The notes: generated from the letters alone by a model not told the origin. 64,000 bases of DNA from Bradyrhizobium sp. Arg816 (GCF_029989365.1 NZ_JAPRAQ010000014.1:1-64000); one strand, 5' to 3'; shown: positions 10,927 to 21,707, counted from the stretch's first letter. Translations and numbers: made by a program.

Positions 10927-11766
10927 TCAGCTCGCGTCCGACTGATTGAACGCCCGCAACCCTTCTGCGCGGATGACGTCGAGACAATCCTTCTTGAGGG
11001 AAAGATAGGTTGGTTCGACCATGACAGAATTCGACCGCGGGCGCGGCAGCTTGACCGCGACTTCGCGCAGGATGCGGCCGGGTCCCGCGCTCATGATGAG
11101 AACACGGTCGGCCAGCACGATGGCTTCATCGATATCATGCGTGACGAACACGATCGTCGCCTTGATCCGGTCGCGCAGCTCCAGCAGATTGTCTTGCATC
11201 ACCGCCCGGGTCTGCGCGTCGAGGGCCCCGAAGGGCTCGTCCATCAGCAGCACGCGGGGCTGATTGGCCAAGGCTCGCGCGATCGCCACGCGCTGTTGCA
11301 TGCCCCCGGACAGCGTGTTCGGATAGGCGTCGGCGAAACGCTTGAGACCGACCATCGCGATCAGATCGTCGGCGATGGCATTCGCTTCTGTCCTCGACTT
11401 CCCAAGCATCCTGGGGCCGTGGGCGATGTTCCTGCGGACAGACTTCCAGGGGAAAAGATGCGGCTGCTGGAACACCATGCCGACATCGGGTCGCGGGCTG
11501 TAGACACGCGAGCCCTCTACCAGGATGTCGCCTTCAAACGGCACTTCCAGTCCGGCGATCGTATTGAGCACCGTCGACTTGCCACAGCCGGAGGGCCCAA
11601 CGATGCAAATGAACTCGCCAGGTGCCACGTCGAAGGACACGCGATCCACCGCGATGGTCTGCCCGCGGCGGGTGTCAAAAACGATGCTCAGGTTTGAGAC
11701 TTGAATGGCCGGTTGTTTCCGCGCCGATTCGACGGAGGCTGGCGCACTTGCCAGAGCCAGTTTCAT
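10927..11766 (-). CDS. NitT/TauT-type ABC transporter ATP-binding protein
   Basis: This is the ATPase of a nitrate/sulfonate/taurine-type importer, 279 residues. Walker A (GPSGCGKST), Q loop (FQQPHLFPW), signature (LSGGMQQRVAIARAL), Walker B (VLLMDEPFGALD) and the H loop (VFVTHDIDEA) are all intact. The ATG at 11766 has GGGAG upstream; another start at 11787 overlaps the permease stop as TGATG. It is the last gene of a substrate-binding protein, permease, ATPase operon read leftward. Confidence 0.92.
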   Translation of the reverse strand: MKLALASAPASVESARKQPAIQVSNLSIVFDTRRGQTIAVDRVSFDVAPGEFICIVGPSGCGKSTVLNTIAGLEVPFEGDILVEGSRVYSPRPDVGMVFQQPHLFPWKSVRRNIAHGPRMLGKSRTEANAIADDLIAMVGLKRFADAYPNTLSGGMQQRVAIARALANQPRVLLMDEPFGALDAQTRAVMQDNLLELRDRIKATIVFVTHDIDEAIVLADRVLIMSAGPGRILREVAVKLPRPRSNSVMVEPTYLSLKKDCLDVIRAEGLRAFNQSDAS

Positions 11767-11786
11767 GATCGATCGAGCTCCCGACA

Positions 11787-12611
11787 TCAACGCCACCAGA
11801 CAGTACGTTCCGCAAGAGCCGAAAACAGCCGGTCGGCAGCGAACGAAATCAACCCGAGCGCTGCGAGCCCGCCCATGACCTGGCCGGTTTGCAAATTCTG
11901 CTGCGCAATCTCGATCCTGTAGACAATGCCGGCGAAAGCGCCTGCGAGTTCGGCGGCGACAAGCGTGTAAAAGGAGATACTGACGGCGGTGCGCAACCCG
12001 ACCACGATGTAGGGAAGCGCACCCAGCAGCACGATCTCCTGGAGCATCTGCCGCCGGGGCGTGCCGAGCATCAACGCCGCCCGAATCAGGCCGCGGTCGA
12101 CCTTCTGCACGCCGATGTGGGTCGAAAGCCAAACCGTGAAGAACACGCCCCATACGACGAGGAACAGTTTTCCCGCCTCCGACAGGCCGAACCAGAGGAT
12201 GACGATCGGCACGAAAGCAATCGGCGGAATTGGCCGCAGGATATGGAATAGCGGGGACAGCAAGCTCGAAACAACAGGGAATTGGCCGGTGAGGATACCG
12301 AGCAGGATGCCGAGCAGGCCGCCTACGATGAACCCCGTGGTGACGCGAAAGAGGCTGGCCAGCAGATCGCCAAGGAACTGTCCGCTTCGTATCCACTCGA
12401 GGACCGCTGCAGCAACCACCGTCGGCGGCGGAAACAGCACCATGTTGACGGCCCCGGAACGGGAGACCAGTTCCCAGAGGCCGATGAACAGGGGAAGCGA
12501 AAGCGCCCCGACCAGAATATTGAGGCGACGAAGACGAGCTGAATCCGGCCGCCGACCGCGACCGTCGGTGCGGAGAGCAATCTCTTGTCGTGCTGAAGTG
12601 CCCTCCTGCAT
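11787..12611 (-). CDS. NitT/TauT-type ABC transporter permease
   Basis: The 274-residue protein has about six transmembrane segments and the binding-protein-dependent permease EAA loop (LMLGTPRRQMLQEIVLLGALPYIVVGLRTAVSISFYTLVAAELAG). These features place it with SsuC/TauC/NrtB permeases. I place the start at 12611, 14 bases after the substrate-binding protein stop; starts further upstream would overlap that gene by more than 100 bases. Confidence 0.9.
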   Translation of the reverse strand: MQEGTSARQEIALRTDGRGRRPDSARLRRLNILVGALSLPLFIGLWELVSRSGAVNMVLFPPPTVVAAAVLEWIRSGQFLGDLLASLFRVTTGFIVGGLLGILLGILTGQFPVVSSLLSPLFHILRPIPPIAFVPIVILWFGLSEAGKLFLVVWGVFFTVWLSTHIGVQKVDRGLIRAALMLGTPRRQMLQEIVLLGALPYIVVGLRTAVSISFYTLVAAELAGAFAGIVYRIEIAQQNLQTGQVMGGLAALGLISFAADRLFSALAERTVWWR

Positions 12612-12625
12612 GGCTGTGCGTGTGC

Positions 12626-13627
12626 CTATTTCCACGAGAGGGTGACGCGTGCGGGGTCGACCTTCTTCAGTGGCTCGGCGACGACGACCTTGCTGAAGTC
12701 GGGCATCGCCGCTCCCGGAGGATGGTTGCCGCTCTCGAGGCGCCATGCGGAGTGGGTCTTGAGAATCTCGATCAGCCTATCGTCGAGGCGCACCCGGTAA
12801 ACATAGTCGGCCCAGATCGCAGCGAGTTCGTCCCGCTTCATGCCGACCGCGTCCGCCACGACCGTGATCGCTTCATCCTGGTGTGCCTTCATCCAGACCT
12901 CGGCGTCGATCAGCGCGGCGATGAACTTCTCAACCAGCGCCGGGTTGGCATCCAGATAGGTCCTCATGACAACGATGTTGAACGTTTCGGAGTAGGTGCC
13001 CTTTGTATCGAGTTCAGCGGCGGCTTCGCCCAGGGCCTTCTTGGCGTTGGCGATGTGGGGTTCCCAGGTGTCGATCGCGTCGATGCTTCCGGCTGCAAGC
13101 GCCGGCAGCATCTCCTGCGGCCGCAGATTGACGAGGGTGACATCCTTGGGAGCCAATCCCGCCGACTTCAGCAACGTCGCCGTGTAGACCTCGCTGCCGG
13201 TGCCGGCAGTGAATCCGATTCGCTTGCCGCGCAGGTCTGCCTTGGTCTTGACGCCGGCCTTGGCCGCGACGACCGTCTTGAGGTCGGAATATTCCATGCC
13301 GGCGACAAAGGCGATGGGCTGGTTTGCCATCGCCGAAGCGGTAACCGGCGCCTCCGCCGTTGTCGCGATGTCGGCGCCGCCCCCGATCACGGTGTCCAGG
13401 CATTGCTTGCCGGACGTGAAGTTCGAGACCGTGATGTCCAGTCCGTGCTTTCCGAAAATCCCCTTCGATTTGGCGATGATCGCAAGGCCGGAGATCGGCG
13501 CGAGGTTTTGCGCAAGCCGGGCTTTGAGCAATTCCGCGGCCGCGGCGCAGCCCGGACTGATGGCGAGGCAGCAAAGCGCGGCATAGCCGGCAATTGCCGC
13601 AATTGGGCGGACGGTGTTCCAGTGCAT
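12626..13627 (-). CDS. NitT/TauT-type ABC transporter substrate-binding protein
   Basis: This is a periplasmic binding protein of the SsuA/THI5-like (NMT1) type, 333 residues. It has a signal peptide (residues 1 to about 31, cleavage near GCAAA), then the family opening (KARLAQNLAPISGLAIIAKSKGIFGKHGLDI) and hinge motifs (GGGADIATTAEAPV, LRGKRIGFTAGTGSE). The ATG at 13627 has GGGGAGA upstream. The ligand cannot be told from sequence; the adjacent AtzF-like amidase hints at an organic nitrogen compound. Confidence 0.9.
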   Translation of the reverse strand: MHWNTVRPIAAIAGYAALCCLAISPGCAAAAELLKARLAQNLAPISGLAIIAKSKGIFGKHGLDITVSNFTSGKQCLDTVIGGGADIATTAEAPVTASAMANQPIAFVAGMEYSDLKTVVAAKAGVKTKADLRGKRIGFTAGTGSEVYTATLLKSAGLAPKDVTLVNLRPQEMLPALAAGSIDAIDTWEPHIANAKKALGEAAAELDTKGTYSETFNIVVMRTYLDANPALVEKFIAALIDAEVWMKAHQDEAITVVADAVGMKRDELAAIWADYVYRVRLDDRLIEILKTHSAWRLESGNHPPGAAMPDFSKVVVAEPLKKVDPARVTLSWK

Positions 13628-13950
13628 GACGATCTCCCCTCGCGCCGCGCCCGGCGGCAGCCCCGATGTGATCGCGGATGCCGCCCTGAACGGCCCCGCA
13701 GCAGACTCCCGCGTCCTCTCCTGGGCGATCTCTTGAGGATCGGCCCCACGTTGGTATGCTCGCCCGGCGCTACGGTCTCTGGAAGCAATTAATCGACATG
13801 GCGCTCGGGGCGACCGGTCGTGCGCCTCCGCTCGAGGTGATGCGCGTGCGGCGGATGGCCGCTGGAATAATGTCTGTCGTGACGGGTTCATGTCAGCGGA
13901 TCAAAGACCGTCCAGCCAGGCGCAATCGCAGGAACAATCGGGAGGATAGG
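13628..13950. promoter_or_regulatory. Divergent intergenic region, ABC operon / lectin-like gene
   Basis: About 320 bases separate two divergent starts, so promoters for both the leftward ABC operon and the rightward secreted protein must lie here. I see no gene and no clear operator by eye. Confidence 0.35.
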
Positions 13951-14625
13951 ATGAGCATTATTGCCAAGGTCATCGTGCCAGCAGGCGTTGCGCTGGCGGT
14001 CTTCGCAAGTCCATCGGTGCGGGCGCAGTCAGCCGACATGACGTTCTTCGTGACCTCGAGCGGCCCGGGCAAGGGCGCCGATCTTGGCGGCCTGGAGGGA
14101 GCCGATGCGCAGTGCCAGAAGCTGGCGCAGGCCGGCGGCGCCGGCGGCAAGACCTGGCGCGCCTATCTCTCGGCGCAGGCCGCCGACGGCAAGCCCGCCG
14201 TCAATGCCAAGGACCGCATTGGCAAGGGACCGTGGCAGAATGCCAAGGGTGCGGTGATTGCTAAGGACGTTGCCGACCTGCACGGCGCGGCCAATAATCT
14301 CACCAAGCAGACCGCGCTCAGCGAGAAGGGCGAGGTCATCAACGGCGCCGGCGACACGCCGAACCGGCACGATATCCTCACGGGATCGCAACCGGACGGC
14401 ACCGCTTTTGCCGCGGGTGACGACAAGACCTGCAGGAACTGGACGTCGAGCACGCAGGGCGCGGCGGTCGTCGGCCATGTCGATCGTAAGGGCCTGCGCG
14501 ACGACGAGCCGTCAAAGTCCTGGAACAGCTCTCACCCCTCGCGCGGTCCCGACGGCGGCTGCTCGCAGGCCGATCTGAAGAGCACCGGCGGCGACGGCCT
14601 GCTGTATTGTTTCGCGGCGAATTGA
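13951..14625 (+). CDS. Secreted lectin/endostatin-fold-like protein
   Basis: The 224-residue protein has a signal peptide (residues 1-24, VFASPSVRAQS) and a domain with GGLEGADAQCQKLAQAGGAGGKTWRAYLSAQ, conserved Trp and Cys residues and an ending GGDGLLYCFAAN. This pattern resembles the C-type-lectin/endostatin-like fold found in many bacterial secreted proteins, where GADAxCQ and WRAYLS are typical. Ligand and role are unknown. GGAGG at 13941-13945 decides the start. A REP-like element lies just downstream. Confidence 0.7.
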   Translation: MSIIAKVIVPAGVALAVFASPSVRAQSADMTFFVTSSGPGKGADLGGLEGADAQCQKLAQAGGAGGKTWRAYLSAQAADGKPAVNAKDRIGKGPWQNAKGAVIAKDVADLHGAANNLTKQTALSEKGEVINGAGDTPNRHDILTGSQPDGTAFAAGDDKTCRNWTSSTQGAAVVGHVDRKGLRDDEPSKSWNSSHPSRGPDGGCSQADLKSTGGDGLLYCFAAN

Positions 14626-14642
14626 GGCGAGGCTCTATCTTC

Positions 14643-14762
14643 CGTCATTGCGAGGAGCGAAGCGACAAAGCAATCCAGACTTTCTCCGCGGAAGCAGTCT
14701 GGATTGCTTCGCTTCCGCCTTCGCTCTTCGAGCTTCGGCGGACAAGCCGTTCGCAATGACGG
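14643..14762. repeat. REP-like palindrome (family 1)
   Basis: The outer ends CGTCATTGCGAGGAGCGAAG and CGTTCGCAATGACGG and the inner pair AAAGCAATCCAGAC / GTCTGGATTGCTTCG make a nested inverted repeat. The same inner arms occur at 2281-2367 and 16697-16778. This copy carries about 35 extra bases in its right arm. Confidence 0.85.
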
Positions 14763-14855
14763 AGAATGTGGTGCCGCCGTTCCGTCTCGCTCTCACGGAA
14801 CCTTCGGCCGCATGTTACATTGGTCCGACCGCTTCCACGCTCACGGACCTCTCCC

Positions 14856-15563
14856 ATGAAATACGAGCTCTATTACTGGCCCGAGATCCAGGGCCGCGGC
14901 GAATATGTGCGGCTGGCGCTGGAGGAGGCGGGGGCGGCTTACGTCGACGTCGCGCGGGGGGCGCGCGGAACAGCTGCGATGATGAAGATGATGGACGCGC
15001 ATGGCGGCACGCCGCCCTTCGCGCCGCCGTTCCTGAAAGCGGGCAAGCTCGTCATCGGCCAGACCGCCAACATCCTGCTCTATCTCGGCGCCCGTCATGG
15101 GCTCGCGCCGAAGACGGAAGCGGGCAAGCTTTGGGTGCACCAGCTTCAGCTCACCATCACCGACCTCGTGACCGAGATCCACGACACCCATCACCCGCTC
15201 GGGCCTTCGATGTACTATGAAGATCAGAAGGTGCCGGCGAAGAAGCGCACGGCGGAGTTTTGGGACGAGCGCGTGCCGAAATATCTCGGCTATTTCGAAG
15301 AGCTTCTCGCCGGCAATGGCGGCGCCTATGTCACCGGTCGCAGGCTGACTTACGCCGATCTCTCGCTGTTCCAGATCGTCGATGGGCTGCGCTACGCCTT
15401 CCCCAAGCGCATGAAGGCGTTCGAGGGAAATATCCCGGGCCTCGTCGGCCTGCATGACCGCATCGCCGCGCGGCCGAACATCAAGGCCTATCTTGCGAGC
15501 GAACGCCGGATCCCCTTCAACGAGCTGGGCATCTTCCGCCGCTACAAGGAATTGGACAATTAG
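14856..15563 (+). CDS. Glutathione S-transferase family protein
   Basis: The 235-residue protein starts with the thioredoxin-like domain (YELYYWPEIQGRGEYVRLALEEAG; an N-terminal Tyr is in the position of the usual catalytic residue), keeps the cis-Pro region (PPFAPPFLKAGKLVIGQTANILLYLG) and has an all-helical C-terminal domain (TYADLSLFQIVDGLRYAFP). This matches sigma/mu-like GSTs. Substrate is unknown. I take the ATG at 14856 because it begins exactly at the GST fold. Confidence 0.88.
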   Translation: MKYELYYWPEIQGRGEYVRLALEEAGAAYVDVARGARGTAAMMKMMDAHGGTPPFAPPFLKAGKLVIGQTANILLYLGARHGLAPKTEAGKLWVHQLQLTITDLVTEIHDTHHPLGPSMYYEDQKVPAKKRTAEFWDERVPKYLGYFEELLAGNGGAYVTGRRLTYADLSLFQIVDGLRYAFPKRMKAFEGNIPGLVGLHDRIAARPNIKAYLASERRIPFNELGIFRRYKELDN

Positions 15564-15580
15564 CCGGTCCGGATAGCGGC

Positions 15581-16255
15581 TCACCACACGCCGGGCAGCA
15601 GGCGATAGCGCACGCGCGTCATATAGCTGGAATAGCCCGGCAGGCCCTCGCGCAGCGTGCGCTCCTCGATGTCGATGCGGACAGCAAACAAAACGACGAT
15701 GACCGGCGCCATCACGAGGCCCCACCACGAGCCCAGCAGCAGCGGCACGCCGGCGAAGAACAGGATCATGCCGCTGTACATGGGGTGGCGCACATGCGCG
15801 TAAGGCCCCGTCGAGACCACGCGTTGTGCGCGGTCGGCCTGGAGCTTCACCACGGGCGCGGCGAACGAGTTCTCGCGGAACACCCACAGGATGAACAGCG
15901 TCGAGAGGACGAACAGCACGAGACCTAGCGCCTGCAACGCAACCGGCATGTCGGAGGATTGCGTGCGCCGGTCGAGCCCCATCGCGGCCAGCCAGGCCAG
16001 CATCGCAATGACGAAGACGATCATGAAGGTTTTGTCGGCGGCAGGCTGATCCTTTTGCAGGACCGGCCGCAGGCGTTCGGCGAGCAGCGCCGGATCGACC
16101 CGATAAAGCCACCAGCCGCAGAGCGGGCCGAGCAGGGCGCAGGTGGCGAGGAACACCCAGGCCGAAGGCCAGTGCATCGTCCCGGCGCAGGCGAAGAGCA
16201 GCGCACCCATGCCGGCGGTGGTGATCGTGTTCTGCAACAGTAGTTTTGCGATCAT
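15581..16255 (-). CDS. Isoprenylcysteine carboxyl methyltransferase (ICMT)-family membrane protein
   Basis: The 224-residue protein has about five hydrophobic segments and the ICMT/PEMT-like C-terminal signature VVSTGPYAHVRHPMYSGMILFFAG, the SAM-binding part of the family. Bacterial members methylate unknown small molecules or lipids at the inner membrane. It is convergent with the GST gene. Confidence 0.82.
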   Translation of the reverse strand: MIAKLLLQNTITTAGMGALLFACAGTMHWPSAWVFLATCALLGPLCGWWLYRVDPALLAERLRPVLQKDQPAADKTFMIVFVIAMLAWLAAMGLDRRTQSSDMPVALQALGLVLFVLSTLFILWVFRENSFAAPVVKLQADRAQRVVSTGPYAHVRHPMYSGMILFFAGVPLLLGSWWGLVMAPVIVVLFAVRIDIEERTLREGLPGYSSYMTRVRYRLLPGVW

Positions 16256-16323
16256 GCGCAGGTCCCGGTCTGCCGCGCACGATATTGGTCCCGCTATCCG
16301 GCGAAGATGCGGCCGGACACGCG

Positions 16324-16352
16324 AAAAGCCCGATCGACCGGATCGGGCGTTT
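16324..16352 (-). terminator. Terminator hairpin between the ICMT-like gene and a small gene
   Basis: GCCCGATC, a 5-base loop and GATCGGGC form a stem at 16328-16348. On the minus strand it is followed by TTTT, so it would end transcripts of the small gene at 16372-16542. Confidence 0.75.
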
Positions 16353-16371
16353 CATCTTTGACCGACCCTGA

Positions 16372-16542
16372 TCAGGCGAGCTGATCGATCCGCGTGCCCT
16401 GACCCGGCGGCAGCGGCGCGGGCGGCGGCGGCTTGTAGGTCGGGTCGTTGTCCTTGGTCTTCTGGTCGTCCTGCTGCTTGGTCGTGTCGTAGCTCGGCAC
16501 CACGATCGCGATCGGCGGCGGCGTAACGGTCGAGACGCTCAT
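16372..16542 (-). CDS. Small Pro-rich hypothetical protein
   Basis: A 56-residue protein begins MSVSTVTPPPIAIVVPSYDT, has a Lys/Asp-rich middle, a Pro-rich run (KPPPPAPLPPG) and ends RIDQLA. No domain is recognised. A start six codons earlier (16560) is also open. A good terminator follows, which supports it being expressed. It resembles small conserved Bradyrhizobium proteins of unknown function. Confidence 0.55.
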   Translation of the reverse strand: MSVSTVTPPPIAIVVPSYDTTKQQDDQKTKDNDPTYKPPPPAPLPPGQGTRIDQLA

Positions 16543-16696
16543 CCACAAATCCTCACACATGGAAACAATCGACCTTGCGCTGCGAGGAGCGAAGCTTCCG
16601 TCAAGCCAATCGTTAAAATGCGAGGAAGTTGGTGCGGTGGGATGTGCCTTTTCTGTGCCTCCTTGCGCTGTACGAGGGAGCGGACGAACCTCTCCT

Positions 16697-16778
16697 CGTC
16701 ATTGCGAGCGCAGCGAAGAAATCCAGGACTGTCACCGCGGAGGGATTCTGGATTGCTTCGCTGCGCTCGCAATGACGG
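16697..16778. repeat. REP-like palindrome (family 1)
   Basis: CGTCATTGCGAGCGCAGCGAAG at the left pairs with CTTCGCTGCGCTCGCAATGACG at the right almost perfectly; the inner parts AAATCCAGGA and TCTGGATTG complete the hairpin. It is the most regular of the copies in the window. Confidence 0.88.
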
Positions 16779-16803
16779 AGCGTGTGGAGAGAGCGAGTGC
16801 CGC

Positions 16804-17277
16804 CTATTCGTCCTTGCCGCGCGTGATCGCGATGGACGCATCCGTCTTGGTGCGGGTGCATTCCATGTTGAGCCGCCGGTAGCGCATGACGACCTTGTCG
16901 CCGCGCAACAGTCCCATCCGCTTCAGGCAGCGTGTCGCGCCCGTCGTGGTGTCGTCCTTCGTGACGGTGAAGACAATCGCCGCCATCGACCCCACCAGTG
17001 AAAAGAACTCCGGTGTCGGCTTGCGATCGCCCTTGGCATAGAGCTCGATGGAATATCTGTCGCCGCGGCAACCCACGGATAGCTCCTTGGCTGCGGGGTG
17101 CGAGAGGTAGACGATGTTGGCGGCCCGGAAATTCACCTTCAGGCGCTCGACCTGGTTCGCCAGCTCCTTGGCGCTGTCGTCGCAGCGATCCGCGCGGGCA
17201 GGCGAGGCGAGGGTCACAAGGCCGGTGATGGCGGCGGCGACCAGGATCGCGCCGCGGACGTTCAGTTTGAAAATCAT
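16804..17277 (-). CDS. Hypothetical secreted protein
   Basis: The 157-residue product has a signal peptide (residues 1 to about 29, ITGLVTLASPARAD), then a short mixed domain with three to four cysteines (DRCDD, SVGCRGD, TRCLKR, NMECTR), likely forming disulfides in the periplasm. The family is not recognised. It is transcribed away from fumarase. Confidence 0.7.
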   Translation of the reverse strand: MIFKLNVRGAILVAAAITGLVTLASPARADRCDDSAKELANQVERLKVNFRAANIVYLSHPAAKELSVGCRGDRYSIELYAKGDRKPTPEFFSLVGSMAAIVFTVTKDDTTTGATRCLKRMGLLRGDKVVMRYRRLNMECTRTKTDASIAITRGKDE

Positions 17278-17522
17278 GATGAAAAGCCCCTTAGGCCGCG
17301 CATTCAACCTTCGTCGCGCGCCGAGCGCAAGGGGTGCACCCAGGCTTGCCGGGACGACCATCCACACCTTGCGTCCGGCCGATGGCAACCGAGAAAGGGC
17401 CGTGGCGACGCCGAATCGGGATGCCCCGGCCGCGCCAGAACGCCTTCCATTCGCGGCAAAAAAGCTTAGAACGCTTCTACGCTTAGAGGCCCGCGAGGGC
17501 TCCAAAACCCCGAGATTTGCCC

Positions 17523-19178
<1,656 letters not shown>

Positions 19179-19221
19179 CGCTCCGAGCAGTCGAACGGCG
19201 GCCCGTCGCTGATGGTGCGCT

Positions 19222-20241
19222 TTAGCGCGGCACCAGATACTGCGTCGGCGCGCCGTTTTCGGGCCCATCGAACATCACGAGCACGCGCCATGGCTCGCCG
19301 CTGATGTCGCTGAGCACCAGCAGGGTCTCTGCCTTGGCGGTGCTGTCGGCGACGTTGAGCGTGTGGCTCGTTCCAAGCTTGCCGCTGCTGGTATCGTAGA
19401 ACACGACGGCGGGCGCGATCTGCTGTTCGTTGACCGGCCCGGTCAGGAGAAGCAAGCCGCCTGACACGGCGGCGATGTCCCTGATACCGGTCGTTGTACC
19501 AAGCGGCAGCAGAGGGTCGATGAGCGTGGCCTTGAGCGGCATGTTCTCGGTGAAGACGGCCTTTGCGTCGACCTTGAGAATATAAGCATTGCCGTCTTTG
19601 GAAGGACCACGGAAACCAAGATACATCAGGTCCCCTTTGACCGCGATGGCCTCGATGTTGGCGCCGTTGTCGCCCAGGGGCTTGTCGTAATCCGCCGGCA
19701 GTGCGTCCTTGATTGCACCGCGCAGGCGCGTCACGGATGCTTCGACGCCGATCACCTCGTCCTCGGAGATCGGGAAGGTCGGCTTGCCCGTGACCTTGTC
19801 GACGGGAAAGCGAAAGACGTGATAGCTCGTCGGATTGCTGTCGTCGGGATGATGACGTTTGCGGCCGTGCGATCCGACCACGTAGAAATAACCGTCATCG
19901 TAAGCGGCGCCCTCGGCATCCGGATCGCCGCTGGCCTGATCGCTCAGCAGGCGGATCACCTTGCCGGGATTGATCGTCGTGCCTTCGATCGCAAAGAACT
20001 GCGCGTATTTCTTTTCGTCGTTGACGACGAGGCAGGATTTGAGGGGCGGGGACGTGGTCGCGCACGCCGCTCCGCTGATGTTGGTGCGCGCATCCGCGCT
20101 CTTCTTGAACGGCTCGCTCAGTTGCCACGCCGGCGACTGCGGCTCGAGCATATCGGCACTCACCGGCGCTACTCCGGCAAGTGCGGCGACGGTGGTGGCC
20201 AGGAACAGGTGGATGCGATTGTGAGCGGGGAGGGAGCGCAT
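19222..20241 (-). CDS. DUF3616-like secreted protein
   Basis: The 339-residue protein has a signal peptide (about residues 1-30, LATTVAALAGVAPVSAD) and a beta-propeller-like body with GAACATTSPPLKSCLVVNDEKKYAQFF, EGAAYDDGYFYVVGSHGRKR and NIEAIAVKGDLMYLGFRGP, typical of the DUF3616 family. The function is unknown. The gene starts next to AT-rich DNA (20270-20290) that has a partial match to the operator half-site found at 22871 and 24677. Confidence 0.75.
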   Translation of the reverse strand: MRSLPAHNRIHLFLATTVAALAGVAPVSADMLEPQSPAWQLSEPFKKSADARTNISGAACATTSPPLKSCLVVNDEKKYAQFFAIEGTTINPGKVIRLLSDQASGDPDAEGAAYDDGYFYVVGSHGRKRHHPDDSNPTSYHVFRFPVDKVTGKPTFPISEDEVIGVEASVTRLRGAIKDALPADYDKPLGDNGANIEAIAVKGDLMYLGFRGPSKDGNAYILKVDAKAVFTENMPLKATLIDPLLPLGTTTGIRDIAAVSGGLLLLTGPVNEQQIAPAVVFYDTSSGKLGTSHTLNVADSTAKAETLLVLSDISGEPWRVLVMFDGPENGAPTQYLVPR

Positions 20242-20370
20242 GCAAATTCCCCTTCTGAAAGTGTGTTGAGATCAATAAAAATCTTTAGTTGTATGCTGTA
20301 TCCTGCTCGCGAAGCCGGCTGTGGTCAACGACCCGAGCGCCTTGGCCCCGTGGCCAATGACCGCAGACCG

Positions 20371-21285
20371 TCAGCTGCAATTCGTGACCTGGTTGGAGCA
20401 CAGCGAGCGCCACCAGCCGTGGATGCCGTCCTGGCTCTCGACGAGGCCCCAGAGGCCGCTGCAGGCGAGCAGGCGCTTTGGGCCGCCGTCGGTGTCGATT
20501 GGGCCGCCGAGCTCGCGCTGGGCGGGCATCCATTTGGCATCGACGAAGGGCGCCTGAAACAGGCCGCCCATGCGCGTGGCGCCGTTGGCATAGGACGCGC
20601 CGACCTTGTTGGACGCGACCCAGCCGCGCCCCGCATAGGGTTTTGGCGCGCTGCGCGGATATCTCTTCTCGTCTTCGTAATCCTTGCCCGGCGGCTTGGC
20701 GCCTTCGATCAGAAACCAGCCGTCCTTGAAGCCGATGATGCGGAATTCGGTGAGCCAGCCGCCATCGGGCGTGTTCTCGGCGCCGCCAAGCTTGAGCCGA
20801 TAGGGCGGCGGCAGCGTGCCGAGCACGCGCGCTTTTGCCGAAGGCTCGGCGCGCACGTTGAGGCCATCAGGATCCTTGTCGATGGACCAGGCGCCGAGAT
20901 CGCAGGGCTCCGTGCCGTCGGGAAGCGTGGCGCGCCTGGCGGCGAGACCGGTGTGGAGCTTTGCGAAATCGGTATCGTCGTTGTCAGGATCCGGCCCGCT
21001 GCGCGGCTTCAATTCGGCCGAGCCCGCGCGCGTCGCATCCGATGTCAGCGTGACGACGAGGGCCTGGCGCGCAGCGAACACGCTTGCCGGTGTCTTCGGA
21101 TCGTTCGACGAGGCCGGATAGACGGCGAGGTAGCCGGTCGATCCTTCGGTCCGGTAGGCCGTGCCGGCGACATAGCCCGCCGGCACCATGGCGAGCGCGC
21201 TCGCGCGCCACGCCGGTTCGGTGTCATCCGCGCGCGCCACTTGTGTCGCGACACACAGGATCATTGCCGCGATGAGACGGAGCAC
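20371..21285 (-). CDS. Secreted SH3-like domain protein
   Basis: The product of about 304 residues has a signal peptide (LRLIAAMILCVATQVARADD), a first domain of unknown fold, and a central bacterial SH3-like region (KDPDGLNVRAEPSAKARVLGTLPPPYRL ... GWLTEFRIIGFKDGWFLIEGA). It ends with a Trp/Cys-rich segment. Such proteins bind cell-wall or protein partners. The start is uncertain: GTG 21285 gives the best signal peptide; ATG 21264 is the alternative. It follows the 98-residue gene at 21306 closely and may be cotranscribed with it. Confidence 0.7.
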   Translation of the reverse strand: MLRLIAAMILCVATQVARADDTEPAWRASALAMVPAGYVAGTAYRTEGSTGYLAVYPASSNDPKTPASVFAARQALVVTLTSDATRAGSAELKPRSGPDPDNDDTDFAKLHTGLAARRATLPDGTEPCDLGAWSIDKDPDGLNVRAEPSAKARVLGTLPPPYRLKLGGAENTPDGGWLTEFRIIGFKDGWFLIEGAKPPGKDYEDEKRYPRSAPKPYAGRGWVASNKVGASYANGATRMGGLFQAPFVDAKWMPAQRELGGPIDTDGGPKRLLACSGLWGLVESQDGIHGWWRSLCSNQVTNCS

Positions 21286-21305
21286 GCGCGCGGTTCGCAA
21301 CGTGT

Positions 21306-21602
21306 TTATGCGCGCGCACCCGTGAACGGAAAACTGCCCATCGGGCCGATGCCCATCTCGCCGCTCATGCTGTCGCCAGAGACCGTTCCGATGAACTCGA
21401 GCGTCAGCGGCATCGGATTGGTGATCGAGACTTTCCAGTTGACGGCGTCGCCGCTGATGGTGCCGTCGAAGATCTCGGCCGAATTGCCGTCGGCGCCCTG
21501 CGTTCCGGTCAGTGTGCCGCCGGAGTTCAGCAAGGTCAGCGTGGCCTTGCGCTCGCCCATGGGCGTCGTCATGGTCAGAGTCCAGTTGCCGTCCACGGCC
21601 AT
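21306..21602 (-). CDS. Conserved hypothetical beta-rich protein
   Basis: The 98-residue product (starts MAVDGNWTLTMTTPMGERKATL) consists of repeated beta-strand and turn units such as GTLTGTQG, GTISGDAVNW and GTVSGDSMSGEM, suggesting a small beta-barrel of the lipocalin-like kind. No signal peptide is seen. Function unknown. Confidence 0.65.
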   Translation of the reverse strand: MAVDGNWTLTMTTPMGERKATLTLLNSGGTLTGTQGADGNSAEIFDGTISGDAVNWKVSITNPMPLTLEFIGTVSGDSMSGEMGIGPMGSFPFTGARA

Positions 21603-21707
21603 TCGTGTCTCCCATAAATCCCGGCGGGCAGCGACGATCCGCGGCCCGTCCCTGGCCGAGCGTATAGCGCAACTCGCAGCAGCTGCCTAACCCTCCCTTG
21701 GAGGCAT

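Noticed and set aside
14643..16778. REP-like pair considered as ends of a mobile element carrying gst and icmt genes
   Set aside because: The copies are ordinary intergenic palindromes; genes between them are core-type and no recombinase lies inside.
20270..20290. Possible third TetR operator before the DUF3616 gene
   Set aside because: Only ATCTTTA and GATCAATAAA match the other region; the second half of the palindrome is absent.
19819..21690. 623-codon plus-strand open frame
   Set aside because: It runs antisense across three genes (DUF3616, SH3-like, beta-rich) with signal peptides and shows no recognisable domain.
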